Assembly (NCBI GenBank): GCA_025667525.1
Contig: CM046881.1
Coordinates: 26,175,580 to 26,239,579 of the forward strand
DNA: 64,000 nucleotides
Source: Glebionis coronaria
Taxonomy: Eukaryota > Streptophyta > Magnoliopsida > Asterales > Asteraceae
Reading direction: 5' to 3'
Below the pieces are notes generated by a model, which saw only the letters and a program-made list of their open reading frames with translations, was not told the DNA's origin and searched no databases. Below, piece after piece: positions 56,076 to 64,000 of the stretch (its first letter is position 1; the number at the start of each line of letters is the position of its first letter). The position numbers and the translations under genes are program-made.

Positions 56076-56904
56076 CCCACTCTACCAGATGTCTTGTAGT
56101 ACCTCTTTTGATCAGCTAAAAGAGCTCTGTCATGGAACTCAGCATGTAATTCATCAAGAAATTCTTGACTACTTCTGGTGTCCTCTTCAATGTCAAAGTC
56201 GCTGTCTTGAAAGGAATGGTTAGCAACAAGAGCTTTTGAACTAGTGATACATGTGGTAAATCTGTGAGTCTCTGATTTATAAATGGAGTCAATTAGGCCT
56301 TCTTCATAGTTATATCTACCAAACAATTGGGCTAAAGTATCATTATTTATAGCATTATTTGCTCTTAAGGTCTGATTCAGGCTAAGCCATTTCTAGGTAA
56401 GCTATTGACAGAAGTAGCATTAACCTCAGCCTTAGGTAGAACAACTCCATTTTTTCCTAAATCATTCAATAAAATCTTAAGCCTAGTATAAGTTTGTGCA
56501 ACAGTTTCTGTTTCCAAAGCTTTAAAAGCATTAAACTTAAGTCTAAGGGCTTGGATTTTGGTTTCTTTTGTTTCCTCTGGACCTTCATACCCTAGAACTA
56601 ATTCAATCCACATCTCCTTAGCAGAGTTGCATTTAATGATAGACTTCATAATGTTCTTGGGTAGGCAAGAGACTATGATACTTTTGAGTCTCTTTTCCTG
56701 GTTAGCCAGACGTCTATCCGCTAGAGACCATTGCTTAGCAGGTTTCTTAATGGGTCTCTCAGGGGTAGAGGAAACGCCCAGTGGTATATATGGACCATTT
56801 TCTAAGATTTCTAACAAGAATGGTTCTAAGCCATCTAAATATATAAGAAATTCACTTTTCCAACTTGAGAAATCCTCTTCATCGAGTGCTGGTACATTGG
56901 ACAA
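56076..56904 (-). pseudogene. gag: SIRE-B Gag N-terminal region
   Basis: ATG 56904 opens MSNVPALDEEDFSSWKSEFL (Copia Gag start), then LEILENGPYIPLG, KPAKQWSLADRRLANQEK, AKEMWIELVLGYEGPEETKE and TVAQTYTRLKILLNDLGK. A one-base loss near 56392 ends the frame at 56377. The next frame continues through LFGRYNYEEGLIDSIYKSE to ..DQKRYYKTSGRVG at the Gypsy insertion. The rest of gag resumes at 48132. Upstream of the ATG the sequence is not SIRE-like. Confidence 0.85.
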
Positions 56905-57269
56905 TAGTACTCATCATATTTATCATCTAAATATATTCCATTGTTTTTGTTCGTAAGCTTCCTCAACATAGCAATAGTACTCATCATATTTATCATCGTA
57001 AGGATAATCAGCAGGGAACTCTCCTTTGCATTTGCTTTTACTTTAGGCACCACACAAGGTTTCCTGAAAAGAACATAAAAGATTATTAGTACTAAATGAT
57101 AACAAAGGTACAACGTTAATAAAATAAATAATGATACATACTTGTTAGGAACTGCACTGGTATCTTCAAAAGCAGCAGAAAATGTTCTTTTTGATGAAGA
57201 AGCCATTTTTTTATTCTTAAAATGCTGATAATTAAGTGTTTGTTGTGTTTTTGTTATGATTAATTTCAT
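56905..57269 (-). pseudogene. Spliced gene fragment in CACTA end, product unknown
   Basis: ATG 57269, or more likely ATG 57206 (MASSSKRTFSAAFEDTSAVP). The reading then meets a likely donor (AA/GTATGT near 57143) and acceptor (TTCTTTTCAG near 57064); splicing would give ..KKPCVVPKVKANAK. Further on a neighbouring frame reads GEFPADYPYDDKYDEYYCYV, so a frameshift or another splice is needed. I recognise no domain. It could be the first exons of the CACTA TnpA/TnpD-type gene or a captured host fragment. The 3' end is lost at the fusion. Confidence 0.45.
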
Positions 57270-57457
57270 TACTTAATCCTTGTTTATATAACCAAGGATG
57301 GAATACAAAGGGTCAGCAGCCTACATAAACATCTAATGCATATTCATGCATGTAATTAATTTTTGTGAAGTTCCAAGAATGAGCATTCTCATTGTTAGGC
57401 GTGTAAAAAGTGTGTGTTTTCTGTGTTTTTAGGGTTTATTGTGTTTTAAAAAAATAG

Positions 57458-57547
57458 CAAAAAACAAAGTCTAGGACTCGAACCCTAGACCTTCCATTCA
57501 AACACTAACACACTTAACCAGTTTACCACATGAACATATTTGGTTCT
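57458..57547 (-). ncRNA. tRNA-like sequence with Pol III A/B boxes (tRNA pseudogene or SINE-like)
   Basis: Minus strand: A-box-like TGGTAAACTGG (57528-57518), B box GGTTCGAGTCC (57484-57474) exactly matching the Pol III consensus, and T-runs (TTTGTTTTTTG) just after. The spacing suits a tRNA. A T-arm-like GTCTAGG/CCTAGAC stem is present, but no good acceptor stem or anticodon arm can be drawn, so it is not a functional tRNA gene. Confidence 0.4.
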
Positions 57548-57589
57548 AAATATGTGACTAATATTAACTTAGTGAAAATAGAGATTACA

Positions 57590-58290
57590 TTTGGTTATAA
57601 ACATTTGTCACATGAATATTTTACTGTGTGACGTTTTCAATGTGTTGTTCATAGTTAATCCCATTATAATGTGACCATAAGTATAATTTAGATACACATT
57701 TCTCAAAATGTTGTGACTATTAGCAATCATATAGTCACATAATTGTTTAAGAATTTAATATGATCATGTATTATATTTCATCATAGTCTTCAAGTAATTG
57801 TAAAATATTTGTCACATTAAAATTAATATAGTGACAAATGTTTCAATACCTACTTTTAATTTGACACACACACAAAATTCGTGTGTTGTTAACATTTAAC
57901 AAAATATACTAGTCACATTAAAATAATGTGTGTGACAACCTTGTTTATCAATTTGTCACTTGTAAAATAAGTCTATGTAACCATATATGATTTTCGGTCA
58001 CATTAAATGTGAGTATGACAAATATTTGCCACACATGTATACGTATAATGTGACTACTACTTGAACCAGACTTTGATTCGGTAACACTCTCAAATTATTA
58101 AGTGACTAACGACTCATCCAAAAAGCATTTGTTAGCCCTAGTCACGTAAATATTCATATGCGTGACAAACAAAATACGAAATGGTCATGCAAACTGACTT
58201 CAAGTGTGACTGTTTATTTATGACTGACGAATTCAGTCACACAAAAAATTTATTTGTGACTACACAAATTTCGGTATGTGTGACCGAAAC
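57590..58290. repeat. CACTA subterminal repeat region
   Basis: Dense, irregular copies of GTGTGAC / GTCAC(A) in both orientations, often as TTTGTCAC and GTGACAAAT. Such arrays near CACTA ends are transposase (TnpA-type) binding regions in known elements. No ORF. Confidence 0.65.
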
Positions 58291-58307
58291 TTATTTTTGT
58301 ACTAGTG

Positions 58308-58435
58308 CAAACATTGGTCAAAAGCGACTAAACACGATATAAAACTGATGAAATTCGACCATAAACAGCCAAAACATTGCCGTAACCGGCTGAAATCATC
58401 CAAACATAAAAAAAACATCTAAATTTATTTCTAGT
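58308..58435 (+). repeat. 130-bp direct repeat, copy 1
   Basis: Starts CAAACATTGGTCAAAAGCG exactly where the CACTA end stops. It is about 90% like 59005-59134 (both contain CCAAAACATTGCCGTAACCG) and ends at TTTATTTCTAGT. Confidence 0.8.
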
Positions 58436-59004
58436 TCATATGGACCACATAGAAACCGGTCAAAATGTTTTCGCCCGGATTCTAGATGGATGAAACACGT
58501 ATATGTATTTTCTTTGTTTAGTTTTGGTCGTGTTTTACCTAGTATAAAAGTTGGTCAGCTAGTATTTGAGGTAGTTGAGAATACACTAGACAAAGAGCAT
58601 CTCGATGACACACTATAATATAAAGGTCAAGATATCAGTGTTTTCTAACAACACTTCGTGTTATTAGACCATGAAAACAATGATATTCTTTATCCTTGTG
58701 AAGCCTACACAGGTGAATAATATACAAAAAAAGGACAAGTATTTTTTTGACATTGCATGTAGGAGGATCATGCTTCTGTATTATATGACTCTGAAATATT
58801 TGATTCCATATTTGATTCTATTTAAATTGAGACCCGTCAAGAAATAGAGTGTCAAATATAATCGCTAACATATAAAAACAGATTTAGATTAAAATTATTT
58901 GACAACGTGGGCTGCAATAAAATCATCATAACATGTGATACATGACTTCGTTTCAAGACCACAACTAAGAAAATGGATCCCTGTAAGGTTTAATTTTATC
59001 TAGG
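58436..59004. other. Unassigned stretch between direct repeats
   Basis: AT-rich, with no ORF above 60 codons and no motif I recognise. It may be old host intergenic sequence or an unrecognised transposon interior. Confidence 0.5.
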
Positions 59005-59134
59005 CAAAGATTGGTCAAAAGCGACTAAACCTGATAAAAAAACTGATGCAAATCGACAATAAACAACCAAAACATTGCCGTAACCGACTGAAATCATCCA
59101 AACATAAGAAAAAACATCTAAATTTATTTCTAGT
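59005..59134 (+). repeat. 130-bp direct repeat, copy 2
   Basis: Partner of 58308-58435; interrupted right after its end by the LTR starting at 59136. Confidence 0.8.
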
Positions 59135-59646
59135 CTGTGACAATCTAACATTTTCAGGTAGTAAATTATTTTCTCGTATATTATTTTGAAACTTATTTTT
59201 GTGTTGGTTGATGAAATCACAATTTAAGGATTTAAATTTGGGCTTACGTGCATAATTTAGCGTCCTTTACGACTAAACCGGAAACCTTAGGATTACGTAT
59301 TTATGTTTTTGAACTCCGTTTTTGATGAGACAATTTTTATTAGATTCGTTTTGTGCCGTTGATTCATAATTTATAAAAACATTTTTCGTAAAACGACCCG
59401 AGGGCACGCAAATCGAGGAAACTAGAATCGAAGAATAACCGTAAATTAGCGGAATGGGACAAAACAAGTTTATCCTACCCCACTAAAAGGGACGGCCAAA
59501 AGAAGGACACCACATCACTTGATGTGGCACTCTTATAACTTATTAGCTTACACATGTAAGCATAAGCTTAACATGTAAGCTACAACTTTCCACAAACGAC
59601 AAAACCACTAAACCTTACCAATTGCACTCATTCATACATGCAAAAC

Positions 59647-60517
59647 TGAAAGTCCCTTAATATGACAATTGTTGATAAACTATAACTCTTTTAACCACGA
59701 AACACAATGAAATACTTTTCAAACGCGTAATGCTTTATTAAGTATTATAAACAAAGTATTACAAAGTCCTATGAATACACTTGTTGAATGACAACAAGAT
59801 ATGAACCCTAGAAACAAGTAAACTAGATTCGAGACTCAAGTTTACAAGGGAACCAATGAGACGCTGGTAGACAGCTGAGGGCTCAGCGGTTCCAAGGAGA
59901 GAATTAACTTAGATAGATTATCCAAGCACAAGGGTTGAGTTGATTCTTCCTTCTCACTCCTATTTATTGTGTACGAGGTTGCTTCCTTAGTGGGAGTAGT
60001 TGATACGTGTCACCTTCTAAATGGAAGAGTACAACGTATTAAATGCATGTCTAAATCAAGACATACCTTTAACCAACTTTAGGTGAACAGTTCTGCCAAC
60101 TGTTCACCTTTTGTCCCACTAGGTCGTACTAGGCTTTATCTTGAATCTCTTGTTTTGTCCCGCTCAAAACGCTTAGTAGATTCTCCCTCCTAAACAATAA
60201 AGGATTGGATAAGCTTTGCTTATCCTAGACTTCTAGGGTTCTTAAGTGATCTCTGAGTGTTGTCAACTCAGAGATCCTTGAACACCAATACATTCCTTCA
60301 ACATCCCAGCTATCCATAATCGCTGGTGAGTCTGACTTTAGATTATCTTCGACTTCTCTGACGTTGTCTTTGACTTGAATGTTCCTGGTGTGCCAGCTGA
60401 GGCTTTGCTTTCCACTGGTCTAGTCTCTGTCGCTGGTCCTCTCAGCGATCAGCAAACACTTAGTCTAATTAAACAAATCTAGACTGGGCCATAGTTAAAA
60501 CTTTCATTGGCCCAACA
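59647..60517 (-). mobile_element. Copia solo LTR inserted in the Gypsy LTR
   Basis: A perfect 5-bp duplication AAAAC (59642-59646 and 60518-60522) flanks 871 bp starting TGAAAGTCCC and ending GGCCCAACA. On the minus strand this is TGTTGGGCC..ACTTTCA, a common Copia LTR start. There is no internal domain, so it is a solo LTR left by recombination between two LTRs. Confidence 0.85.
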
Positions 60518-62358
60518 AAAACAACTTAAAAACTCTTTCCCACTCCTCCCTTTGCCATCCCACATTCACCATCAAACACCCCATTTGATCAATTCTAGCC
60601 ACAAATCTTATGTTATCTATTCATATTATGGAGAAACCTTGAAGCATTGATTGATTGGTGGCCATATTAACATCAAAGAAGGTGATTTTCTTGTGTCCTA
60701 TGGCTAATTTCTCAACAAACAATCTTGTTGGTTGATGATCTTGGAGATATATTTGGTGTTCATCAAGTTGTTGTCATCCAAAAACAAGATATAATCTTGG
60801 TTGGTAAAGAAGATCATCCTTTCCAATTCTCTTGTTATTTTTTTAAAGATCAAATTTATTTTCTATCTTATTGTATATTTATATGATGAATATATGATGA
60901 TAAAAATATTGTGTGGGGATCAAGTGTTGATATATATGATTAAATAGATGAAAAACCATAAGTTACAATGCTAAAATCTTGCTTAAAATGTTGGCTGTAT
61001 AAAAACAGTAAGTAACCAAGTTATAAACTGATAAAATTGCATGGTGGAATCAATTTACAGTAAGTGTTAGATGTCATACACATGTGAGAGTTGGCCACGC
61101 AATGGAATCATCAAAATGAGTGAGATACGATCAAAACAAAATTAGTATACCAATCTGAATAGTCTGTTTTGTAGGGACTGTTAAGGATACTTAGACATGG
61201 ATTGAGCAGTAGCTATAGCTAACTTATTTGTAGCAAATAATATGAAGTTTATTCCATCCAAAAATGAGCTTCTATCTCCTTATACAACTCAAGATATTAT
61301 AAAAATGGTGAAGATGAAACTAAAAATCAGATTTTGTGAAATTAAAGTTTAATACTATTATATAAGCACTCAAAATAATATAGTATAAAATGTGAATTAA
61401 AACCCACTAACTTATATATTTCATTTATATAAATATGTATAGGTTAAATAAATGGACACTTTATAAAAATGGTAGTTGATAAGATTTATAAGTTATAAAA
61501 ACTATAAACATGATTTTACGTCTTTTCGGCTATTACCATAAAATTAAAGTTTTTCGCCAATTAAAACTTAGACGATCAAACCCGTCTAATGTAAAGTTTT
61601 TAAAAGTCATATACTGATATAAGTACCTAATACAAGTAAAAACCGATAAAACCCGAACTATATGACATACGGACATTAACGAGCTAAGTTTGCATATTTG
61701 GACTAATAATTTAACTAAATAAGTTAAACACTTATAAAAATCACTTATTGGGCTTAACCCATTTGGGCCCAACATGTAAAGTATAAATACTGATAATACA
61801 AGTATAAAATGGATTAATATAAGTTAATGAACTTATAATAGGCTTATTAGACCTAAAACATGTAAATAGGTAAAACTAGTAAACTAATAAAAAGTTACCA
61901 ATACATAAACACTAAAATGAGTAAATAAGAATATATAAACCCACTTGATCATCATCATATGTACAAAATCATCATATGTATATTTGTTATTTTGATAAAG
62001 TCATTAGACAAAAGTCTAAGACCGATTATTATTTATATAGGTTTCCGTGACCGAAGCACGCGCGTAGCCGATTATCCGCCTTTCATTATCAACGTGAGTT
62101 CATAGCCTCGCACTCTTTTAAATGTTTTACAAAATGATTAATAAACCCGCGAGGGAGATAACATGCTAGTTTTTGATAAAATAGAACACAAGTAGTCCCG
62201 ATGGTATGCTTAATGATATGGACCTGAATGATGCGATGACCCAATAAAAGAGATAAAAAGGATTATTAATAGTTAGGTTATGTCACTTAAAGTCCCATTA
62301 GCATGAATTGTGAACTACCGGTATTTGGTAGACGCTTATGCATATGATAGTGCTATTT

Positions 62359-62402
62359 GGGGACGATCACCCCAGTTCGCGCCTTGACGGTTGATCCCCG
62401 TC
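62359..62402 (+). other. Conserved double hairpin in second 7598-type LTR
   Basis: Identical over the whole 44-bp segment to 10194-10237, although the flanks have diverged (for example AATAGTACTA versus GATAGTGCTA just upstream). Confidence 0.5.
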
Positions 62403-63096
62403 GTACCACATTGATTGGTAAGCGAATTTATGTATGAGATGATTTACATAGCATGATTTTTGTGACGAGATGCTAACTTAGATGGGCAAATTGTTTGTCG
62501 GGTTCATGACCCGTTGTTGTGATAGTAAGGTAACAATGTCATGCGGCTAATAATAATCCAAATGTAATCAATGTAATCTAAATATCTAATATGATACGAT
62601 GCAAATAACGATGATAATATTACCTATAATGGTAATATTGAGGCTACGGTCTCATGGATGGTTTAAGATGTATGCTTTGATTTATATATTGCCTGACTAA
62701 CAATACGAGGACTTACTCCCGATATTATACTTGTATTCTGATTTCAACGATTGTTTTATATAACGGTTTTATTAAACTCTATGAATTTACTTGGCATTCG
62801 CTGATATGATTTTTGCATGTTTTTATCTCAGGTGCTTTAAGGTAATTCGGATGGAGATCGACTCTGATGGCCCACATAATAATAAAAATGTTCATTCGAT
62901 CTATGTTTTGTAAACTTAATGACCTGTATAATTTGGGACTTGTTGTACACTATAAAACTTTTTATCGAATGAATGTATGTTGAACCTTGTACAACCATTT
63001 TTATGTGTTGTCTATGATTGGAGTTATTGTGCTATCCCGTAACACTCTAAAAGACTCTTCCGCTGTACCGATACGAAATTTGAGAGTGTTACAGTT

Positions 63097-63108
63097 TGGT
63101 ACCAGAGC
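63097..63108 (+). other. Primer binding site, tRNA-iMet type with one mismatch
   Basis: TGGTACCAGAGC, one base (C for T) from the standard iMet site, at the same 3-base distance from the LTR as in the 7598 element. Confidence 0.85.
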
Positions 63109-63381
63109 TCTCGTTATAGAGAACAAAAGATTTTAAAAACCACGGTTTTGAACAAAACTATTCAAAATCTTTTAACTATGAACATTTGAGAAAATATTTG
63201 AAAAATCTTTTGACTATAATGGTGCCAAAGATCTCCGACGTTACCAACAAGCCCTATTGAGAAGATATATATTTTGATATATATAATTTAATTTATATAT
63301 ATGTATATATCGTGATTTCAGTATGTAATTGTTTAATAAGTATGTTATCATAATACGAGATATATATAAATGCAGATTGTC
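63109..63381 (+). other. Leader of second 7598-type element
   Basis: AT-rich leader homologous to 11070-11345. No gene. Confidence 0.65.
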
Positions 63382-64000
63382 ATGGCTGACCCTAATATTC
63401 CTGTAGAGAACCATGCTATTCCCGAACCTAATGTAGAGGATGACCCTTCTTTAGACTTAGTAGATTATGATATGGATGATGATGATGAGGAACCATTTGA
63501 GGATCCTGAGCCCGAGATAGGACTAGGAGATCAGATTTCCCCTCAGGTTGATATGGTAGAGAATGATAATGTTGATATTGAGAATGATGATGAGTTTGGG
63601 ATAGATAATATAGATGATGAGATTGACGACGAGGATGTCGAGGAGGATATAGGTATAGACGATGAGGATGATAATGCACCTGACGGTACTGATGGTATTG
63701 CTACTCGTAGACGTGTGATAGGAGAGTCGTCTAGTGTTCGAGAGGATACTCATATGGATGGTCTTGCACCTTGGGCCTTGAGACATGATTTAGATGCTTC
63801 CCGTGCTCAGAGTAGTATGACAGAGATTGGATTAGGTGTTGTTCAGACTCATGTTGCGTATTTGGAATCGAGGACTAAGGTTGGTGAGAAAGAGCGGGAA
63901 TTGCTTAGTTTGGATTTGACTGATGTGGAGCGTGGTTTGAATGAGGCTTTTAGGAGGTTATCTATGCTAGAAAGAGGTGAGTTTGCTGCAATGAAGAAAA
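63382..64000 (+). CDS. Gag-like ORF, acidic N-terminus, 3' end outside window
   Basis: ATG 63382 (MADPNIPVENHAIPEPNVED..); an in-frame ATG also lies at 63370. The frame is open to the window end (206 codons), with no stop. Residues 10-110 are extremely acidic (runs of D/E such as DMDDDDEEPFEDPEPEIG). Residues 140-206 look helical and charged (HVAYLESRTKVGEKERELLS, LDLTDVERGLNEAFRRL). I see no Gag core or zinc knuckle yet, since only the start is visible. Position after PBS and leader makes Gag the best guess; an extra element-specific ORF is possible. The same place in the 7598 element has lost its ATG. Confidence 0.65.
   Translation, partial: MADPNIPVENHAIPEPNVEDDPSLDLVDYDMDDDDEEPFEDPEPEIGLGDQISPQVDMVENDNVDIENDDEFGIDNIDDEIDDEDVEEDIGIDDEDDNAPDGTDGIATRRRVIGESSSVREDTHMDGLAPWALRHDLDASRAQSSMTEIGLGVVQTHVAYLESRTKVGEKERELLSLDLTDVERGLNEAFRRLSMLERGEFAAMKK

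Larger units (their letters stand above)
40090..56904 (-). mobile_element. SIRE-B: Ty1/Copia SIRE/Maximus-type retrotransposon, minus strand, both ends missing from window
   Basis: Minus-strand order: gag N-terminus 56904-56076; gag C-terminus with zinc knuckles 48132-46478; PR-IN 46459-44825; RT-RH 44638-43154; third ORF 42775-40159. The family differs from SIRE-A (extra Cys-rich knuckles, different third ORF, no 21-bp array). Its interior is split by a Gypsy element at 48133-56075 (TSD CCAAC, copied as CCCAC on the right). Its 3' end is cut by the Athila insertion at 40089/40090. Upstream of the gag start it fuses abruptly to CACTA sequence at about 56904, so the 5' LTR is absent. Confidence 0.88.
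56905..58307 (-). mobile_element. CACTA (En/Spm-like) DNA transposon terminal fragment
   Basis: On the minus strand the piece begins CACTAGTACAAAAATAA (58307-58291), a textbook CACTA terminus. It is followed by about 700 bp rich in GTGTGAC/GTCAC repeats (subterminal repeats), a tRNA-like stretch, and the first exons of a small gene (57206 onward). It is truncated at about 56905, where it meets SIRE-B gag. The opposite terminus is not in the window. Confidence 0.75.
59136..63093 (+). repeat. 5' LTR of second 7598-type Gypsy element (split)
   Basis: 3958 bp including the solo-LTR insertion (871 bp plus 5-bp duplication), so about 3.08 kb of LTR proper. The best-conserved segments versus the 7598 LTR are the start region 59260-59440, 61080-61520 and 62340-62430. 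No gene. Confidence 0.87.
59136..64000 (+). mobile_element. Second Ty3/Gypsy element of the 7598 type, cut by right window edge
   Basis: The LTR runs TGTGACAATC..GTGTTACA (59136-63093) and contains an 871-bp solo LTR. The PBS is at 63097-63108, followed by a leader homologous to 11070-11345 and then an open gag-like ORF. The LTR is clearly homologous to 7598-11054 but diverged (many substitutions and indels), with islands of strong conservation (such as 62355-62425). It may be the coding-competent relative that could mobilise the decayed 7598 element. Confidence 0.85.

Noticed and set aside
57142..57206. Host gene exon (MASSSKRTF..)
   Set aside because: Lies inside a CACTA end on the same strand and is cut by a fusion; a transposon gene or captured fragment is more likely than a resident host gene.
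63428..63786. Minus ORFs rich in His/Tyr/Ile
   Set aside because: Antisense of the D/E-rich gag-like ORF; composition is explained by the complement of GAT/GAG codons.

Overview
The window is a stack of nested transposable elements from a plant nuclear genome. I see no convincing host gene, rRNA gene or intact tRNA gene. The lineages present (Athila-type and chromovirus Ty3/Gypsy; SIRE/Maximus-type Ty1/Copia with a long gag, extra zinc knuckles and a third ORF after pol; a CACTA end) point to a eudicot. The form of the Copia third ORFs resembles those common in Asteraceae repeats, so a composite is my best guess (inference, moderate confidence).

Layout, outermost first. (1) SIRE-B, a Ty1/Copia element on the minus strand, runs from 56904 down to 40090 and continues beyond the left edge: gag start 56904-56076, rest of gag 48132-46478, pol 46459-43154, third ORF 42775-40159. 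The third ORF has a well-formed 851-bp intron that contains a 5-copy tandem repeat. (2) Inside SIRE-B gag sits a chromovirus (Tekay-like) Gypsy element, 48133-56075, plus strand. It has about 3-kb LTRs, but its interior is reduced to the end of RNase H, integrase and chromodomain. (3) About 70 bp past the third-ORF stop of SIRE-B sits an Athila-type Gypsy element on the minus strand. It covers 40089 to beyond position 1, with LTRs over 4.2 kb, a tRNA-Asp primer site and broken gag and pol. (4) Within Athila pol (TSD TAACT) is a 12.4-kb Gypsy element, 7598-19960, plus strand. Its two 3457-bp LTRs are almost identical, but its coding interior is far decayed. (5) Within the Athila 5' LTR (TSD TTTCA) is SIRE-A, a Copia element at 26731-38648, plus strand, with near-complete gag, pol and third ORF broken mainly by single stop codons.

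Right flank. SIRE-B is fused at about 56904 to a CACTA transposon end (56905-58307) carrying subterminal GTGTGAC repeats, a small spliced-gene fragment and a tRNA-like Pol III box pair. Beyond lie an unassigned 0.7-kb stretch bounded by a 130-bp direct repeat, then the LTR of a second Gypsy element related to the 7598 element (59136-63093, itself split by an 871-bp Copia solo LTR). That element's leader is followed by an open, acidic gag-like ORF that runs off the window at 64000.

The most unusual signals: (a) about 49 copies of an RCGYTGACA core in ten clusters across SIRE-A, in LTRs, coding regions and spacers, nearly always 21 bp apart; (b) a conserved pair of hairpins with complementary loops in the LTRs of the 7598 and 59136 elements; (c) the phase-0 intron with a TACTAAC branch site in the SIRE-B third ORF; (d) near-identical LTRs around a dead interior, implying recent mobilisation in trans. 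All coordinates and motifs were read by eye; family assignments rest on recognised motifs, not database searches.
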